Assembly (NCBI GenBank): GCA_002418295.1
Contig: DIDU01000203.1
Coordinates: forward strand, 15,167-20,254
Direction: 5' to 3'
Source of the DNA: Carnobacterium sp. UBA5792
Lineage (GTDB): Bacteria; Bacillota; Bacilli; Lactobacillales; Carnobacteriaceae
Length of the DNA: 5,088 bases
The first letter of the stretch is position 1. Every line of letters begins with the position of its first letter. Position numbers and translations under genes: made by a program. This document shows, in pieces, positions 1 to 5,088 of the stretch. The notes under the pieces were generated by a model, which saw only the letters and a program-made list of their open reading frames with translations, did not search any database and was not told the origin of the DNA.

Positions 1-1
1 A

Positions 2-502
2 GGAGAGATTCTTAAACAAAAGTACCCGGAACATGAAGTTGTGCTTTTAGATTTAGCCGAGTACTCAATGGTATTCAGTGATGGACGGAATTATTTTGAG
101 TATGAAGGCGATACAAAATACGTTGCAGAGACACTTATGGCTGCCGATGCCATTATCATTGGTACACCCACATTCCAAGCTTCTATCCCTGCCACGCTTA
201 AAAATATCTTTGATTTGCTGCCGGTCAATGCTTTTCGAGATAAAGTCGTCAGCAGTGTGATGACAGCCGGTACAACCAAGCATTATTTGATGGTGGAACA
301 ACAGTTGAAACCTATCTTAGCGTATATGAAAGCTCATATTGTCCCGACATATGTATTTATTGAAGAAAAAGATTTCTTGCGGAATGAGATCATAAATGAT
401 GACGTCCTCTTTCGTTTAGAACGACTCGTCGAAGATACGGTATTGACCGTTGAAGCGTTCGCAGCTATTCGGAAGAAAAAAGACGAAGAATACGACTTTT
501 AA
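2..502 (+). CDS. NADPH-dependent FMN reductase family protein (flavodoxin-like fold), 5' partial
   Basis: The reading frame is open from the first bases of the window, so the true start lies upstream; a GTG at position 41 is only an internal codon. 166 residues are visible. The family reduces FMN, quinones or azo compounds with NAD(P)H in the cytosol and uses a flavodoxin-like fold. The visible part has a beta strand (EVVLLDL, residues 12-18), then the typical flavin-contact segment IIIGTPTFQASIPATLKNIF (residues 51-70), where GTP plus a Pro-x-x-LKN helix is characteristic of the SsuE/YwqN-like group, and then VVSSVMTAGTTKH (82-94), corresponding to the second flavin-binding loop. The missing N-terminus, perhaps 15-25 residues, would carry the first flavin phosphate loop. 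The tail ends in a charged stretch (KKKDEEYDF). The wrbA-like gene follows 58 bases later on the same strand with no terminator between, so the two are probably co-transcribed. The physiological substrate cannot be told from the sequence. Confidence 0.88.
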   Translation, partial: GEILKQKYPEHEVVLLDLAEYSMVFSDGRNYFEYEGDTKYVAETLMAADAIIIGTPTFQASIPATLKNIFDLLPVNAFRDKVVSSVMTAGTTKHYLMVEQQLKPILAYMKAHIVPTYVFIEEKDFLRNEIINDDVLFRLERLVEDTVLTVEAFAAIRKKKDEEYDF

Positions 503-560
503 TGGAACAAACTAATTTGGATACAATTTTAAAAAAAGAAAATCAAAGGAGAAGATTAAT

Positions 561-1172
561 ATGACAAAAGTAAATTTAGCAGTAGTTTTTTATAGTATGG
601 GTGGAACAAATTATCAATTAGCACAATGGGCAGCAGAAGCCGCAACAGCAGCAGGCGCTGAAGTCAGAGTATTAAAAGTACAAGAATTAGCTCCTGAAGC
701 AATCATTGAAGGAAACGAAACATGGAAAGCTACTGTCGATGCAACAAAAGATGTTCCAGTGGCAACATCCGCAGACTTGGAATGGGCAGATGCTATCATT
801 TTCAGCACTCCGACACGTTTCGGAAATATGCCTTCACAAATGAAACAATTCTTAGATATCCAAGGCGGTATTTGGGCTAGCGGCAAAACAGTTAATAAAG
901 TGGTTAGTGCCATGTCTTCTGCCCAAAACCCGCATGGTGGACAAGAAGCAACGATTCTATCATTATATACTAGCATGATGCACTGGGGAGCCATTATTGC
1001 AGCACCAGGATATTCAGACCCTGTCTTATTCAAAGCAGGCGGCAACCCTTACGGAACAAGTGTGACTGTAGGACAAGACGGAAAAATGATCGAAGATGTA
1101 GCAGATGCTGTGAAATATCAAGCTGAGCGCACCATTAAAGTGGCAGAATGGGTCAAAAAAGGCAACGAATAA
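561..1172 (+). CDS. wrbA: WrbA-like NAD(P)H:quinone oxidoreductase (flavodoxin family)
   Basis: This 203-residue protein matches the usual WrbA length of about 200. WrbA-type enzymes are soluble FMN proteins that reduce quinones by two electrons using NAD(P)H, which limits redox cycling during oxidative stress. The sequence shows the N-terminal strand and phosphate loop (AVVFYSMGGTNYQLA, residues 7-21). It also has the family signature STPTRFGNMPSQMKQFLD (82-99), the third flavin loop around SSAQNPHGGQEATI (119-132) including the His-Gly-Gly-Gln-Glu motif, and YGTSVTVGQDG (164-174). The ATG is preceded by AAAGGAGA (545-552) at a good distance, which supports this start. It follows another flavin reductase gene by 58 bases. 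A TACAAT box at 522-527 in that gap could be a weak extra promoter, but no convincing -35 box is seen. The gene ends 53 bases before the stem of a strong terminator. The fold and family are secure; calling it the true orthologue of E. coli wrbA is less so. Confidence 0.9.
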   Translation: MTKVNLAVVFYSMGGTNYQLAQWAAEAATAAGAEVRVLKVQELAPEAIIEGNETWKATVDATKDVPVATSADLEWADAIIFSTPTRFGNMPSQMKQFLDIQGGIWASGKTVNKVVSAMSSAQNPHGGQEATILSLYTSMMHWGAIIAAPGYSDPVLFKAGGNPYGTSVTVGQDGKMIEDVADAVKYQAERTIKVAEWVKKGNE

Positions 1173-1225
1173 ACTCACTGAAAGTTTATTGTGGAAATAA
1201 GGTCTAAACAAATATTCAATTGTGC

Positions 1226-1269
1226 AAAAAACAGCACTAAACGCAGCTTAAGGCGTTTAGTGCTGTTTT
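1226..1269. terminator. Bidirectional intrinsic terminator between wrbA and mgtE
   Basis: A perfect 17-bp inverted repeat (arms 1228-1244 and 1253-1269, sequence ACAGCACTAAACGC in the core) surrounds an 8-base loop. On the + strand the stem ends in four Ts followed by a T-rich stretch; on the - strand it ends in six Ts (the A-run 1226-1231). It lies 55 bases after the wrbA-like stop and 8 bases after the mgtE stop, so it fits termination of both convergent genes. Confidence 0.93.
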
Positions 1270-1277
1270 GCTATTTT

Positions 1278-2651
1278 CTAAAGTATATGAAGCAATCTTG
1301 TTGCTACACTAAAGTAAATTAGTAACCCCATTGCATCATTGATCGTTGTAATAAAAGGACTAGAAGCAATAGCGGGATCAATTTTCAATCTATTGATAAG
1401 GAAAGGAATGACTGCCCCTACTACAGTAGATAAACTTAAAGTTACCAAAAGAGAAAATCCAATAATCAGTGCTAAAACAAGATTCTGATAAAAAATGCCT
1501 ACTACAAGTGCTAAAACTACTCCTGCAGATAATCCGATTATCATTCCTGCTAGGAGTTCTTTTAGGACATTTTGCCAAAATTCTTCTTTGGTTCTTTCTT
1601 CTCCCATAGAAATATTTCGGACCGCAACTGCCAAGGATTGTGTTCCGACGTTTCCCGCTGAGTCCATAATAATCGGGATAAAAGCAGCAAGCACGACCAC
1701 TTGACTCAAGGTTTCTTCAAATGAACTGATCAAAGAAGCACTGATCATTCCTAGAAAAACAAGAATGACAATCCAGGGCATCCTTGCACGAGCAATTTGC
1801 CATGCACTCTCTTCTCCTCGTTCCGTTTTACTTTTCGTTTTTCGGATAGCAGAGAATTCATTAAAGTCCTCTGTCGTTTCTTCAACTAAAATATCCATCA
1901 CATCATCTACAGTCACAATTCCCAACATCACATCTTCATCATTTAAAACAGGGACTGCTAACAAATCATAATCTTGAATCATGCGAGCAACAGCTTCTTG
2001 ATCATCATTCATGCGCACAAAGGCTAATTGAGTCAACATTACATCTTGGACTTTTGTATCTTCCTGATTCAAAATCGTGTCTCGTAAAGATAAGATGCCT
2101 ACCAATCTGCTGGCTTTGTCTAAAACGTAAATATAGTAAACCATTTCTGCTTCCTTAGCAAAAGTACGCACCATTTCCACTGTTTGTTGCACAGTATATT
2201 CAGGAGAAACGCTAATGAATCCTTTCGTCATAACGGATCCGGCAGTTTCCGGTTCATAAGCGAGCATTTCTTCTACTCTGCTTCTTTCTTCTACATCTAG
2301 CAAATTTAAGAGTACTTGTCTTTCTTCGTCGTCTCGATAAGATAAAAAGTTTACCACATTGTCTATCTCCATATAATGGAATAAGTCCGCAATGTATTCA
2401 GGTGAGAAGGCTTCATAAGCTTCTGTTTGGTCAGCAGGATCCATCCATTCAAATAATTCCGCAAATTCTGCTGGCTCTAAAAAGCTCTCTACTTTTTTTC
2501 TCTTTTCAGGATATAAGAGATGAAAAAGTTCAACTTGATCATTTGTATGAAGTTTCAAAAATAGCTTACGAAATTTTTTACGGTTGTTTTCCTTTGCGGC
2601 TTTGAAGATTCCTTCATAATATGTGTTTTTTCTGTCATCCATTCTTTTCAT
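1278..2651 (-). CDS. mgtE: Magnesium transporter MgtE (CBS-domain Mg2+ channel)
   Basis: MgtE is a homodimeric, Mg2+-gated inner-membrane channel for Mg2+ uptake. Numbering from the chosen start (457 aa), the parts are: an acidic helical MgtE_N domain at about 34-134; a CBS pair at about 137-260, opening with YEPETAGSVMTKGFISVSP and containing VGILSLRD and GIVTVDDVMDIL; a connecting helix rich in charged residues (265-290); and a membrane domain at about 292-457 with roughly five helices. The pore signature PIIMDSAGNVGTQSLAVAVR is at 326-345. The conserved Asp of the ion site is at 439 in TTINDAMGLLIYF, following KIDPAIASSPF. Length and domain order are normal for the family. Start choice: ATGs lie at 2660, 2651 and 2642; the purine-rich AGAGGA (2661-2666) touches the first but is 9 bases from the second, so 2651 is preferred (the first would give 460 aa). 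The gene is preceded by an M-box Mg2+ riboswitch, which fits its role exactly. A small ORF overlaps its start. Confidence 0.96.
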   Translation of the reverse strand: MKRMDDRKNTYYEGIFKAAKENNRKKFRKLFLKLHTNDQVELFHLLYPEKRKKVESFLEPAEFAELFEWMDPADQTEAYEAFSPEYIADLFHYMEIDNVVNFLSYRDDEERQVLLNLLDVEERSRVEEMLAYEPETAGSVMTKGFISVSPEYTVQQTVEMVRTFAKEAEMVYYIYVLDKASRLVGILSLRDTILNQEDTKVQDVMLTQLAFVRMNDDQEAVARMIQDYDLLAVPVLNDEDVMLGIVTVDDVMDILVEETTEDFNEFSAIRKTKSKTERGEESAWQIARARMPWIVILVFLGMISASLISSFEETLSQVVVLAAFIPIIMDSAGNVGTQSLAVAVRNISMGEERTKEEFWQNVLKELLAGMIIGLSAGVVLALVVGIFYQNLVLALIIGFSLLVTLSLSTVVGAVIPFLINRLKIDPAIASSPFITTINDAMGLLIYFSVATRLLHIL

Positions 2652-2679
2652 TACTATCATTCCTCTCAGGAAGGCTCAT
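2635..2679 (-). CDS. Candidate leader peptide overlapping the mgtE start (14 aa)
   Basis: An ATG at 2679 opens a 14-codon frame encoding MSLPERNDSNEKNG, ending in TGA at 2635-2637, 17 bases inside mgtE (start 2651) in another frame. It has a better Shine-Dalgarno than mgtE itself: GAAGGAG (AAGGAG at 2691-2696), 11 bases before the ATG. The frame continues upstream without a stop to a GTG at 2772, which has GGGGGTGG five bases in front (2778-2785), so a 45-residue version (2635-2772) is also possible; that longer form is hydrophobic in its middle (FIYIVQKLI) with basic residues before it. The overlap suggests translational coupling: ribosomes finishing here could restart at mgtE. The peptide is not recognised. 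It may instead be a chance frame in a leader that needs a spaced ribosome site. Translation and function are inference. Confidence 0.4.
   Translation of the reverse strand: MSLPERNDSNEKNG
2661..2667 (-). promoter_or_regulatory. Ribosome binding site deciding the mgtE start
   Basis: GAGAGGA on the - strand directly abuts the ATG at 2660 (spacing 0) but is 9 bases from the ATG at 2651 and 18 from the one at 2642. Spacing therefore favours 2651. The site lies inside the small overlapping ORF (2635-2679), so ribosomes translating that ORF would pass over it. Confidence 0.6.
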
Positions 2680-2814
2680 TAAAAGTGTATCTCCTTCTTG
2701 TATTAGTTTTTGCACTATATAAATAAAACTTTTCGATTTTTTCATCTGTCGACAAGATGGAATAGAATCCACTTGAACCACCCCCTAGAGAATTTTATGG
2801 TAACGAATCAAGCT

Positions 2815-2840
2815 AACAGCAAAAACGTTTTTCTCCTGTT
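2815..2840 (-). repeat. Imperfect inverted repeat in the mgtE leader
   Basis: On the - strand AACAG (2836-2840) and CTGTT (2815-2819) pair around a 12-base perfect palindrome AAAAACGTTTTT (2821-2832), with a 3-base versus 1-base internal loop. It could fold as a short AT-rich hairpin downstream of the riboswitch terminator. An AGGAG sequence (2833-2837) is partly inside one arm. There is no T-run directly after it that would make it a terminator. Its role is unknown and it may have none. Confidence 0.4.
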
Positions 2841-2874
2841 GTCTTTTATTTACCATTTACATTAAAATAGAAAT

Positions 2875-2901
2875 AAAAAAAGCACGCCTCGAAGAGCGTG
2901 C
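2875..2901 (-). terminator. Intrinsic terminator of the M-box expression platform
   Basis: On the - strand GCACGC (2896-2901) pairs with GCGTGC (2882-2887) as a GC-rich stem closed by a short loop containing TTCG, followed at once by seven Ts (2875-2881). It lies about 50 bases after the aptamer and 224 bases before mgtE, and is not preceded by a gene end, so it is an attenuator rather than a gene terminator. Confidence 0.93.
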
Positions 2902-2954
2902 AAAACAACTGACAGACAGTTGCTCAAAACGGATTTAATACCAGCACCCCTTCG
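2890..2954 (-). promoter_or_regulatory. Predicted antiterminator of the M-box switch
   Basis: On the - strand CGAAGGGGTGC (2944-2954) can pair with GCACGCTCTTCG (2890-2901): GTGC with GCAC, one bulged G, C-G, a U-G wobble, then CGAAG with CTTCG, giving 11 pairs. The upstream arm contains the 3' side of the aptamer's P1 helix, and the downstream arm is the 5' half of the terminator stem, so the three helices exclude each other. A small hairpin CAACTG/CAGTTG (2906-2922) sits in the loop between the arms and would stay intact in either state. This is hand-folded. Confidence 0.7.
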
Positions 2955-3099
2955 TTGAGTTTCGGCACTGTACAGCATAGGGACGATCCCAGCTGCGTTA
3001 AAAATTTCCTTAATTCGAAAATTCCTGTTAACCCATTGGCGTCTTTGGACGTTTCTGGGCAGCAGCATCTCTCTAGTACAGTAGCCTCACCTAACAAGG
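2949..3099 (-). promoter_or_regulatory. M-box (ykoK leader) magnesium riboswitch aptamer
   Basis: The - strand from 3099 to 2949 carries the conserved blocks of the M-box in order: GTTAGGTGAGGCTAC near the 5' end, then GATGCTGCTGCCCAGAAACG, GTCCAAAGACGCCAATGGGT, AACAGGAATTTTCG, TTTTTAACGCAGCTGGGA, and CCCTATGCTGTACAGTGCC, closing with CTCAACGAAGG. The ends pair as P1: CCTT-GTT (5') with AAC-G-AAGG (3'), with a single bulged G. The length of about 150 nt matches the family. M-boxes bind several Mg2+ ions; in high Mg2+ the compact fold holds P1 and lets a terminator form, switching the downstream Mg2+ transporter off. Here the downstream gene is mgtE, a standard target. The identification rests on recognised sequence blocks and not on a covariance-model run, but the match is extensive. 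Confidence 0.96.
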
Positions 3100-3128
3100 C
3101 TATTCAATTCTTTCTATCTCTCTTATTC

Positions 3129-3157
3129 ATTGTAGGACAGAACCATTTAATATTCAA
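3129..3157 (-). promoter_or_regulatory. Sigma-A-type promoter of the M-box/mgtE transcript
   Basis: On the - strand a -35 box TTGAAT (3152-3157) and a -10 box TACAAT (3129-3134) are separated by exactly 17 bases. Transcription should begin near 3121-3123, about 22 bases before the aptamer's P1 helix. The promoter starts 40 bases after the stop of the acetyltransferase gene, and no terminator is seen in between, so some read-through into the riboswitch is possible. Confidence 0.8.
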
Positions 3158-3196
3158 GCTTACTCTTTTTGAACGACACTTTTTAGGATAGAAAAG

Positions 3197-3781
3197 TTAA
3201 TCGTTTTGCTCTATCTCGTTGTACTCATTTTCCCAATCTGATTTAAGCATAGCGTAAGTGGCTATATCACAAATATTTCCTTCGTTATCTTTTGCGCCCT
3301 CTCTTTTGATTCCTTCAAATTTCATTCCGATCTTTTTCATAACTTTTCCAGATCCTGGATTTTTAGTATGGTGGCTAGCTTCTATTCTATTAAATCCAAC
3401 ACATTCAAATAAAAAGTCTTTAACAGCTATAAAAGCTTCTGTCATGATTCCTTTATTCCAATATTTCTTAGACATACAATATCCAATCACGGCAGATTCA
3501 ATGTCGTTGTTTATCTGAACCACATCAATCGTTCCGACGACTTGTTGGTTTTCTTTTAACTCGATACACCAGCGATAACAATCCTCTTGTTCCAGTTCTT
3601 TTTGCCAATTTGAGATGCTGGCTTTTGTATCCTCAATACTGTTATGGGGTTTCCATGTTAAATGTTTGGTTACTTCTTCATCACTTGCCCAGTTGTGATA
3701 CACGTCTTCTGCATCATTTAGGGTGATCCTTCTTAAGTGTAATCTTTCTGTTTCTAATGGTTGAGTGCCGATATGTTCCAC
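3197..3781 (-). CDS. GNAT family N-acetyltransferase, RimJ/RimL-like
   Basis: The 194-residue protein belongs to the acetyl-CoA-dependent GNAT superfamily (the RimJ/RimL type, Acetyltransf_3), whose members acetylate amino groups of protein N-termini, small molecules or antibiotics. It opens with LETERLHLRRITLNDAEDVY (residues 9-28), the usual start of this group. It continues with a strand pair WCIELKENQQVVGTIDV (71-87) and the acetyl-CoA pyrophosphate loop region IGYCMSKKYWNKGIMTEA (99-116). Then come EASHHTKNPGSGKVMKKIGMKFEG (134-157), where the Asn and the following helix form the usual motif B, and a C-terminal strand CDIATYAMLKSDW (171-183). It starts at GTG 3781, chosen because AGGAGG (3790-3795) is 8 bases upstream. 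It looks like a single-gene unit. The substrate cannot be inferred; a housekeeping protein acetyltransferase or a detoxifying enzyme are both possible. Confidence 0.9.
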   Translation of the reverse strand: MEHIGTQPLETERLHLRRITLNDAEDVYHNWASDEEVTKHLTWKPHNSIEDTKASISNWQKELEQEDCYRWCIELKENQQVVGTIDVVQINNDIESAVIGYCMSKKYWNKGIMTEAFIAVKDFLFECVGFNRIEASHHTKNPGSGKVMKKIGMKFEGIKREGAKDNEGNICDIATYAMLKSDWENEYNEIEQND

Positions 3782-3789
3782 CTAATCAT

Positions 3790-3795
3790 CCTCCT
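3790..3795 (-). promoter_or_regulatory. Strong ribosome binding site supporting a GTG start
   Basis: A perfect AGGAGG on the - strand lies 8 bases before the GTG at 3781. An ATG overlapping the spacer (3787-3789) is out of frame and only 0 bases from the site, so the GTG is the better start for the acetyltransferase. Confidence 0.75.
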
Positions 3796-3818
3796 CAATA
3801 TCATTCGTCTTTGTACTT

Positions 3819-3847
3819 ATCATACAGGATAAATTTATACCATTCAG
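3819..3847 (-). promoter_or_regulatory. Possible promoter of the acetyltransferase gene
   Basis: On the - strand a good -10 box TATGAT (3819-3824) is preceded, 17 bases away, by a poor -35 box CTGAAT (3842-3847). It sits between the upstream terminator and the gene, where a promoter is expected, but the surrounding DNA is so AT-rich that chance matches are common. Confidence 0.4.
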
Positions 3848-3931
3848 CTATTAATTTTCTGGAAATTAAAAATTCAATTTATTAATCAAATTAAAAGGAA
3901 CATTACATATCAGCAATTAGCCATAAGATAC

Positions 3932-3967
3932 AAAAAAAGCCTCTAACAAACGTTAGAAAGCTTCTTT
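3932..3967 (-). terminator. Intrinsic terminator after the PTS-linked gene
   Basis: On the - strand AAAGAAGCTTTCTAAC pairs with GTTAGAGGCTTT around a 4-base loop GTTT, with one bulged T and a wobble pair, and is followed by a run of seven Ts (3932-3938). It lies 44 bases after the stop of the gene at 4011-4910 and so should end the PTS operon. The remaining DNA from 3848 to 3931 is AT-rich and shows nothing else recognisable. Confidence 0.85.
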
Positions 3968-4010
3968 CATTTGCAACTTTATGGAATATACTCGACCAGT
4001 TTTTTAACTA

Positions 4011-4910
4011 TTATCTACTAATCGAACGCGCAACTCTCGATACTGTATGGCGCTGTCCGCGAATGGCTTTACTCATTGCAAAAATATTTTCAACGGTAGC
4101 AACACCACCATATCCAGCATCACCAATATGTTGAATATCAACTCCGCATATTTTATTCTGTAAAGCCATATACTTGATCGTGTCAGGATCAGAACTTTCT
4201 TGGCTCGTCCCGATAGCAGTCATCACTAGAGCTCCTTCTTGGTGCGCTAATTTAACAGCTTCTTTCAAATCTTCTTTATCAAACCCAGGCACTGTTCCAA
4301 TTGATGGTGTGAGAATAATATCCGCTCCAGCCTCAACCAAACTTTTAATGACGTTTAAATCTGCAACAGCTTCATCAACTCCAGCACCATGCATTTTTCC
4401 AGCAATAATAAGGCCGGAATAATGTTCTTTTGCTTTTTTTACTGTATCAATAATTGCGGCATTTGTTACACCTGTTCCTGGGTTACCGGTAAAGCAGACA
4501 AAATCTAAGCCTAATGTTTCTATTTGTTTCAATGTTTCACTATTTGCTTGGCGGCCTACAGCAATTTCTGCTCTTTCTTCCACCATATCTGCAGATGTAT
4601 CCACCGGCTCTAAATTGACTCCGATCGGGCGGCCGACTAAATCATGCAAGCGATCAACAAACGATCCCTCATACTCCCCAATTGCAAAAATATCAGGTTT
4701 TAATACGTCTATTCCATTTAGAAGAATCAAGTCTGCTCCAAATGCACCGGCGATTTCAGAATTTGTAATGTCTCCGATAAAAGATTCACGCGGAGCGACA
4801 TTTTCAGACAGAATAACACGACCTTCACTTGCTTTAATGCTTTGCTTCAACTCTTGCGCACTCATACTTAGAATTTCTGAAGCATTTGCACTTATTAAAC
4901 GTTTGACCAT
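4011..4910 (-). CDS. Uncharacterised TIM-barrel-like protein linked to a PTS EIIC gene
   Basis: The 299-residue cytosolic protein has no signal peptide or membrane segment. It shows a regular beta-alpha rhythm with glycine-rich strand ends, as in a TIM barrel: GADLILLNGIDV (58-69), GRPIGVNLEPVD (93-104), GLDFVCFTGNPGTGVTN (134-150), GLIIAGKMHGAGVDE (166-180), GADIILTPSIGTVPGF (195-210), GALVMTAIGTSQ (226-237) and GVDIQHIGDAGYGG (256-269). The late glycine-rich loops (TPSIGTVPG, GDAGYGG) resemble phosphate-binding ends of such barrels, suggesting a phosphorylated substrate. I recall proteins of this type beside PTS genes in Firmicutes as an unnamed domain family (possibly DUF7916, from memory), with some likeness to BtpA/SgcQ-like proteins; no reaction is established to my knowledge. 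It follows the EIIC gene by 23 bases, so it is very likely co-transcribed and acts on the imported sugar phosphate or regulates its use. The start ATG at 4910 has GGAAG (4920-4924) 9 bases before it. Function is inference. Confidence 0.8.
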   Translation of the reverse strand: MVKRLISANASEILSMSAQELKQSIKASEGRVILSENVAPRESFIGDITNSEIAGAFGADLILLNGIDVLKPDIFAIGEYEGSFVDRLHDLVGRPIGVNLEPVDTSADMVEERAEIAVGRQANSETLKQIETLGLDFVCFTGNPGTGVTNAAIIDTVKKAKEHYSGLIIAGKMHGAGVDEAVADLNVIKSLVEAGADIILTPSIGTVPGFDKEDLKEAVKLAHQEGALVMTAIGTSQESSDPDTIKYMALQNKICGVDIQHIGDAGYGGVATVENIFAMSKAIRGQRHTVSRVARSISR

Positions 4911-4933
4911 TTTATATAACTTCCCTTCTATTT

Positions 4934-5086
4934 TTAATACAACGGCTCATTTTCTTCTTGTGCTTTGAACCGCTTTTCAAGGGCTAAGAAGAATGGCAGA
5001 TAAAGCAGAATATCCAATACAATCAAAACAATTTGCAATATTGATCCATTTATACTTCCTGTGGTTAAGAATCCGCTAATAATAGG
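4934..5086 (-). CDS. PTS sugar transporter EIIC component, C-terminal end (partial)
   Basis: Only the last 50 codons are in the window; the gene continues past its right edge. The visible part begins PIISGFLTTGSINGSILQIV, then a hydrophobic helix (LIVLDILLYLPFFLALE), and ends in a charged cytosolic tail (KRFKAQEENEPLY). The pattern of a Gly-rich segment, a last membrane helix ending in Y-x-PFF, and a short charged tail is typical of the cellobiose/lactose/diacetylchitobiose EIIC family (CelB/LacE type). EIIC forms the membrane channel that takes up a sugar while it is phosphorylated by EIIB. The sugar cannot be told from this fragment. The stop is 23 bases before the ATG of the TIM-barrel-like gene, indicating an operon. 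Confidence 0.8.
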   Translation of the reverse strand, partial: PIISGFLTTGSINGSILQIVLIVLDILLYLPFFLALEKRFKAQEENEPLY

Positions 5087-5088
5087 CG

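Noticed and set aside
499..527. Promoter directly before the WrbA-like gene (TACAAT at 522-527)
   Set aside because: The -10 box is good, but no -35 box better than three of six matches is found at 16-18 bases; it is not listed as a feature.
614..1045. 143-codon open frame on the - strand
   Set aside because: It is the antisense shadow of the WrbA-like gene, which has clear family motifs and a ribosome site; the antisense frame has none.
2635..2679. Frameshifted N-terminal extension of MgtE
   Set aside because: MgtE already has normal length and a complete N-terminal domain from 2651, so the overlapping frame is better seen as a separate small ORF or a chance frame.
2821..2832. 12-base palindrome AAAAACGTTTTT as a protein operator
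   Set aside because: It is low-complexity and can be explained as part of an RNA hairpin; no second copy or known operator consensus was seen.
2862..3191. Open frames of 68 and 78 residues on both strands across this interval
   Set aside because: They coincide with the M-box riboswitch and its terminator, whose conserved RNA blocks explain the sequence; the frames lack ribosome sites and protein-like composition.
4615..4968. 117-codon open frame on the + strand
   Set aside because: It lies opposite the TIM-barrel-like gene and the EIIC end; it has no ribosome site and its translation looks like antisense of a coding region.

Overview
The window looks like chromosomal DNA from a low-GC Gram-positive bacterium, most likely a member of the Lactobacillales (Carnobacterium/Enterococcus-like). 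The reasons are AT-rich intergenic DNA, strong AGGAG-type ribosome binding sites, intrinsic terminators with T-runs, a magnesium riboswitch of the Firmicutes M-box type, and a PTS sugar transporter gene. This genus-level guess is inference only.

Layout: the left end (2-1172, + strand) holds two flavoprotein reductase genes, a 5'-truncated NADPH-dependent FMN reductase-like gene and a WrbA-like NAD(P)H:quinone oxidoreductase. They probably form an operon that ends at a strong bidirectional terminator (1226-1269). Facing them on the - strand is mgtE, a CBS-domain magnesium channel/transporter (1278-2651).

The roughly 540 bases upstream of mgtE are the most informative part of the window. They hold a sigma-A-type promoter (3129-3157), a full M-box (ykoK-type) Mg2+ riboswitch (2949-3099), and an expression platform in which an 11-bp antiterminator competes with both the closing P1 helix and an intrinsic terminator (2875-2901). 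After that comes a long post-terminator leader (2660-2874). This leader carries a small ORF with its own ribosome binding site whose end overlaps the mgtE start. The picture is of mgtE transcription being stopped when Mg2+ is plentiful, with a possible second, translational control layer.

Further right, on the - strand, are a RimJ/RimL-like GNAT acetyltransferase (3197-3781) with a GTG start, a terminator (3932-3967), an uncharacterised TIM-barrel-like protein (4011-4910), and the C-terminal end of a PTS EIIC membrane component (4934-5086, running off the window). The last two are 23 bases apart and look like the end of a sugar-uptake operon. No RNA genes other than the riboswitch, and no mobile elements, CRISPR arrays or attachment sites, were seen. 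Everything here resembles ordinary core or near-core Firmicutes content; the leader of mgtE is the part that deserves a second look.
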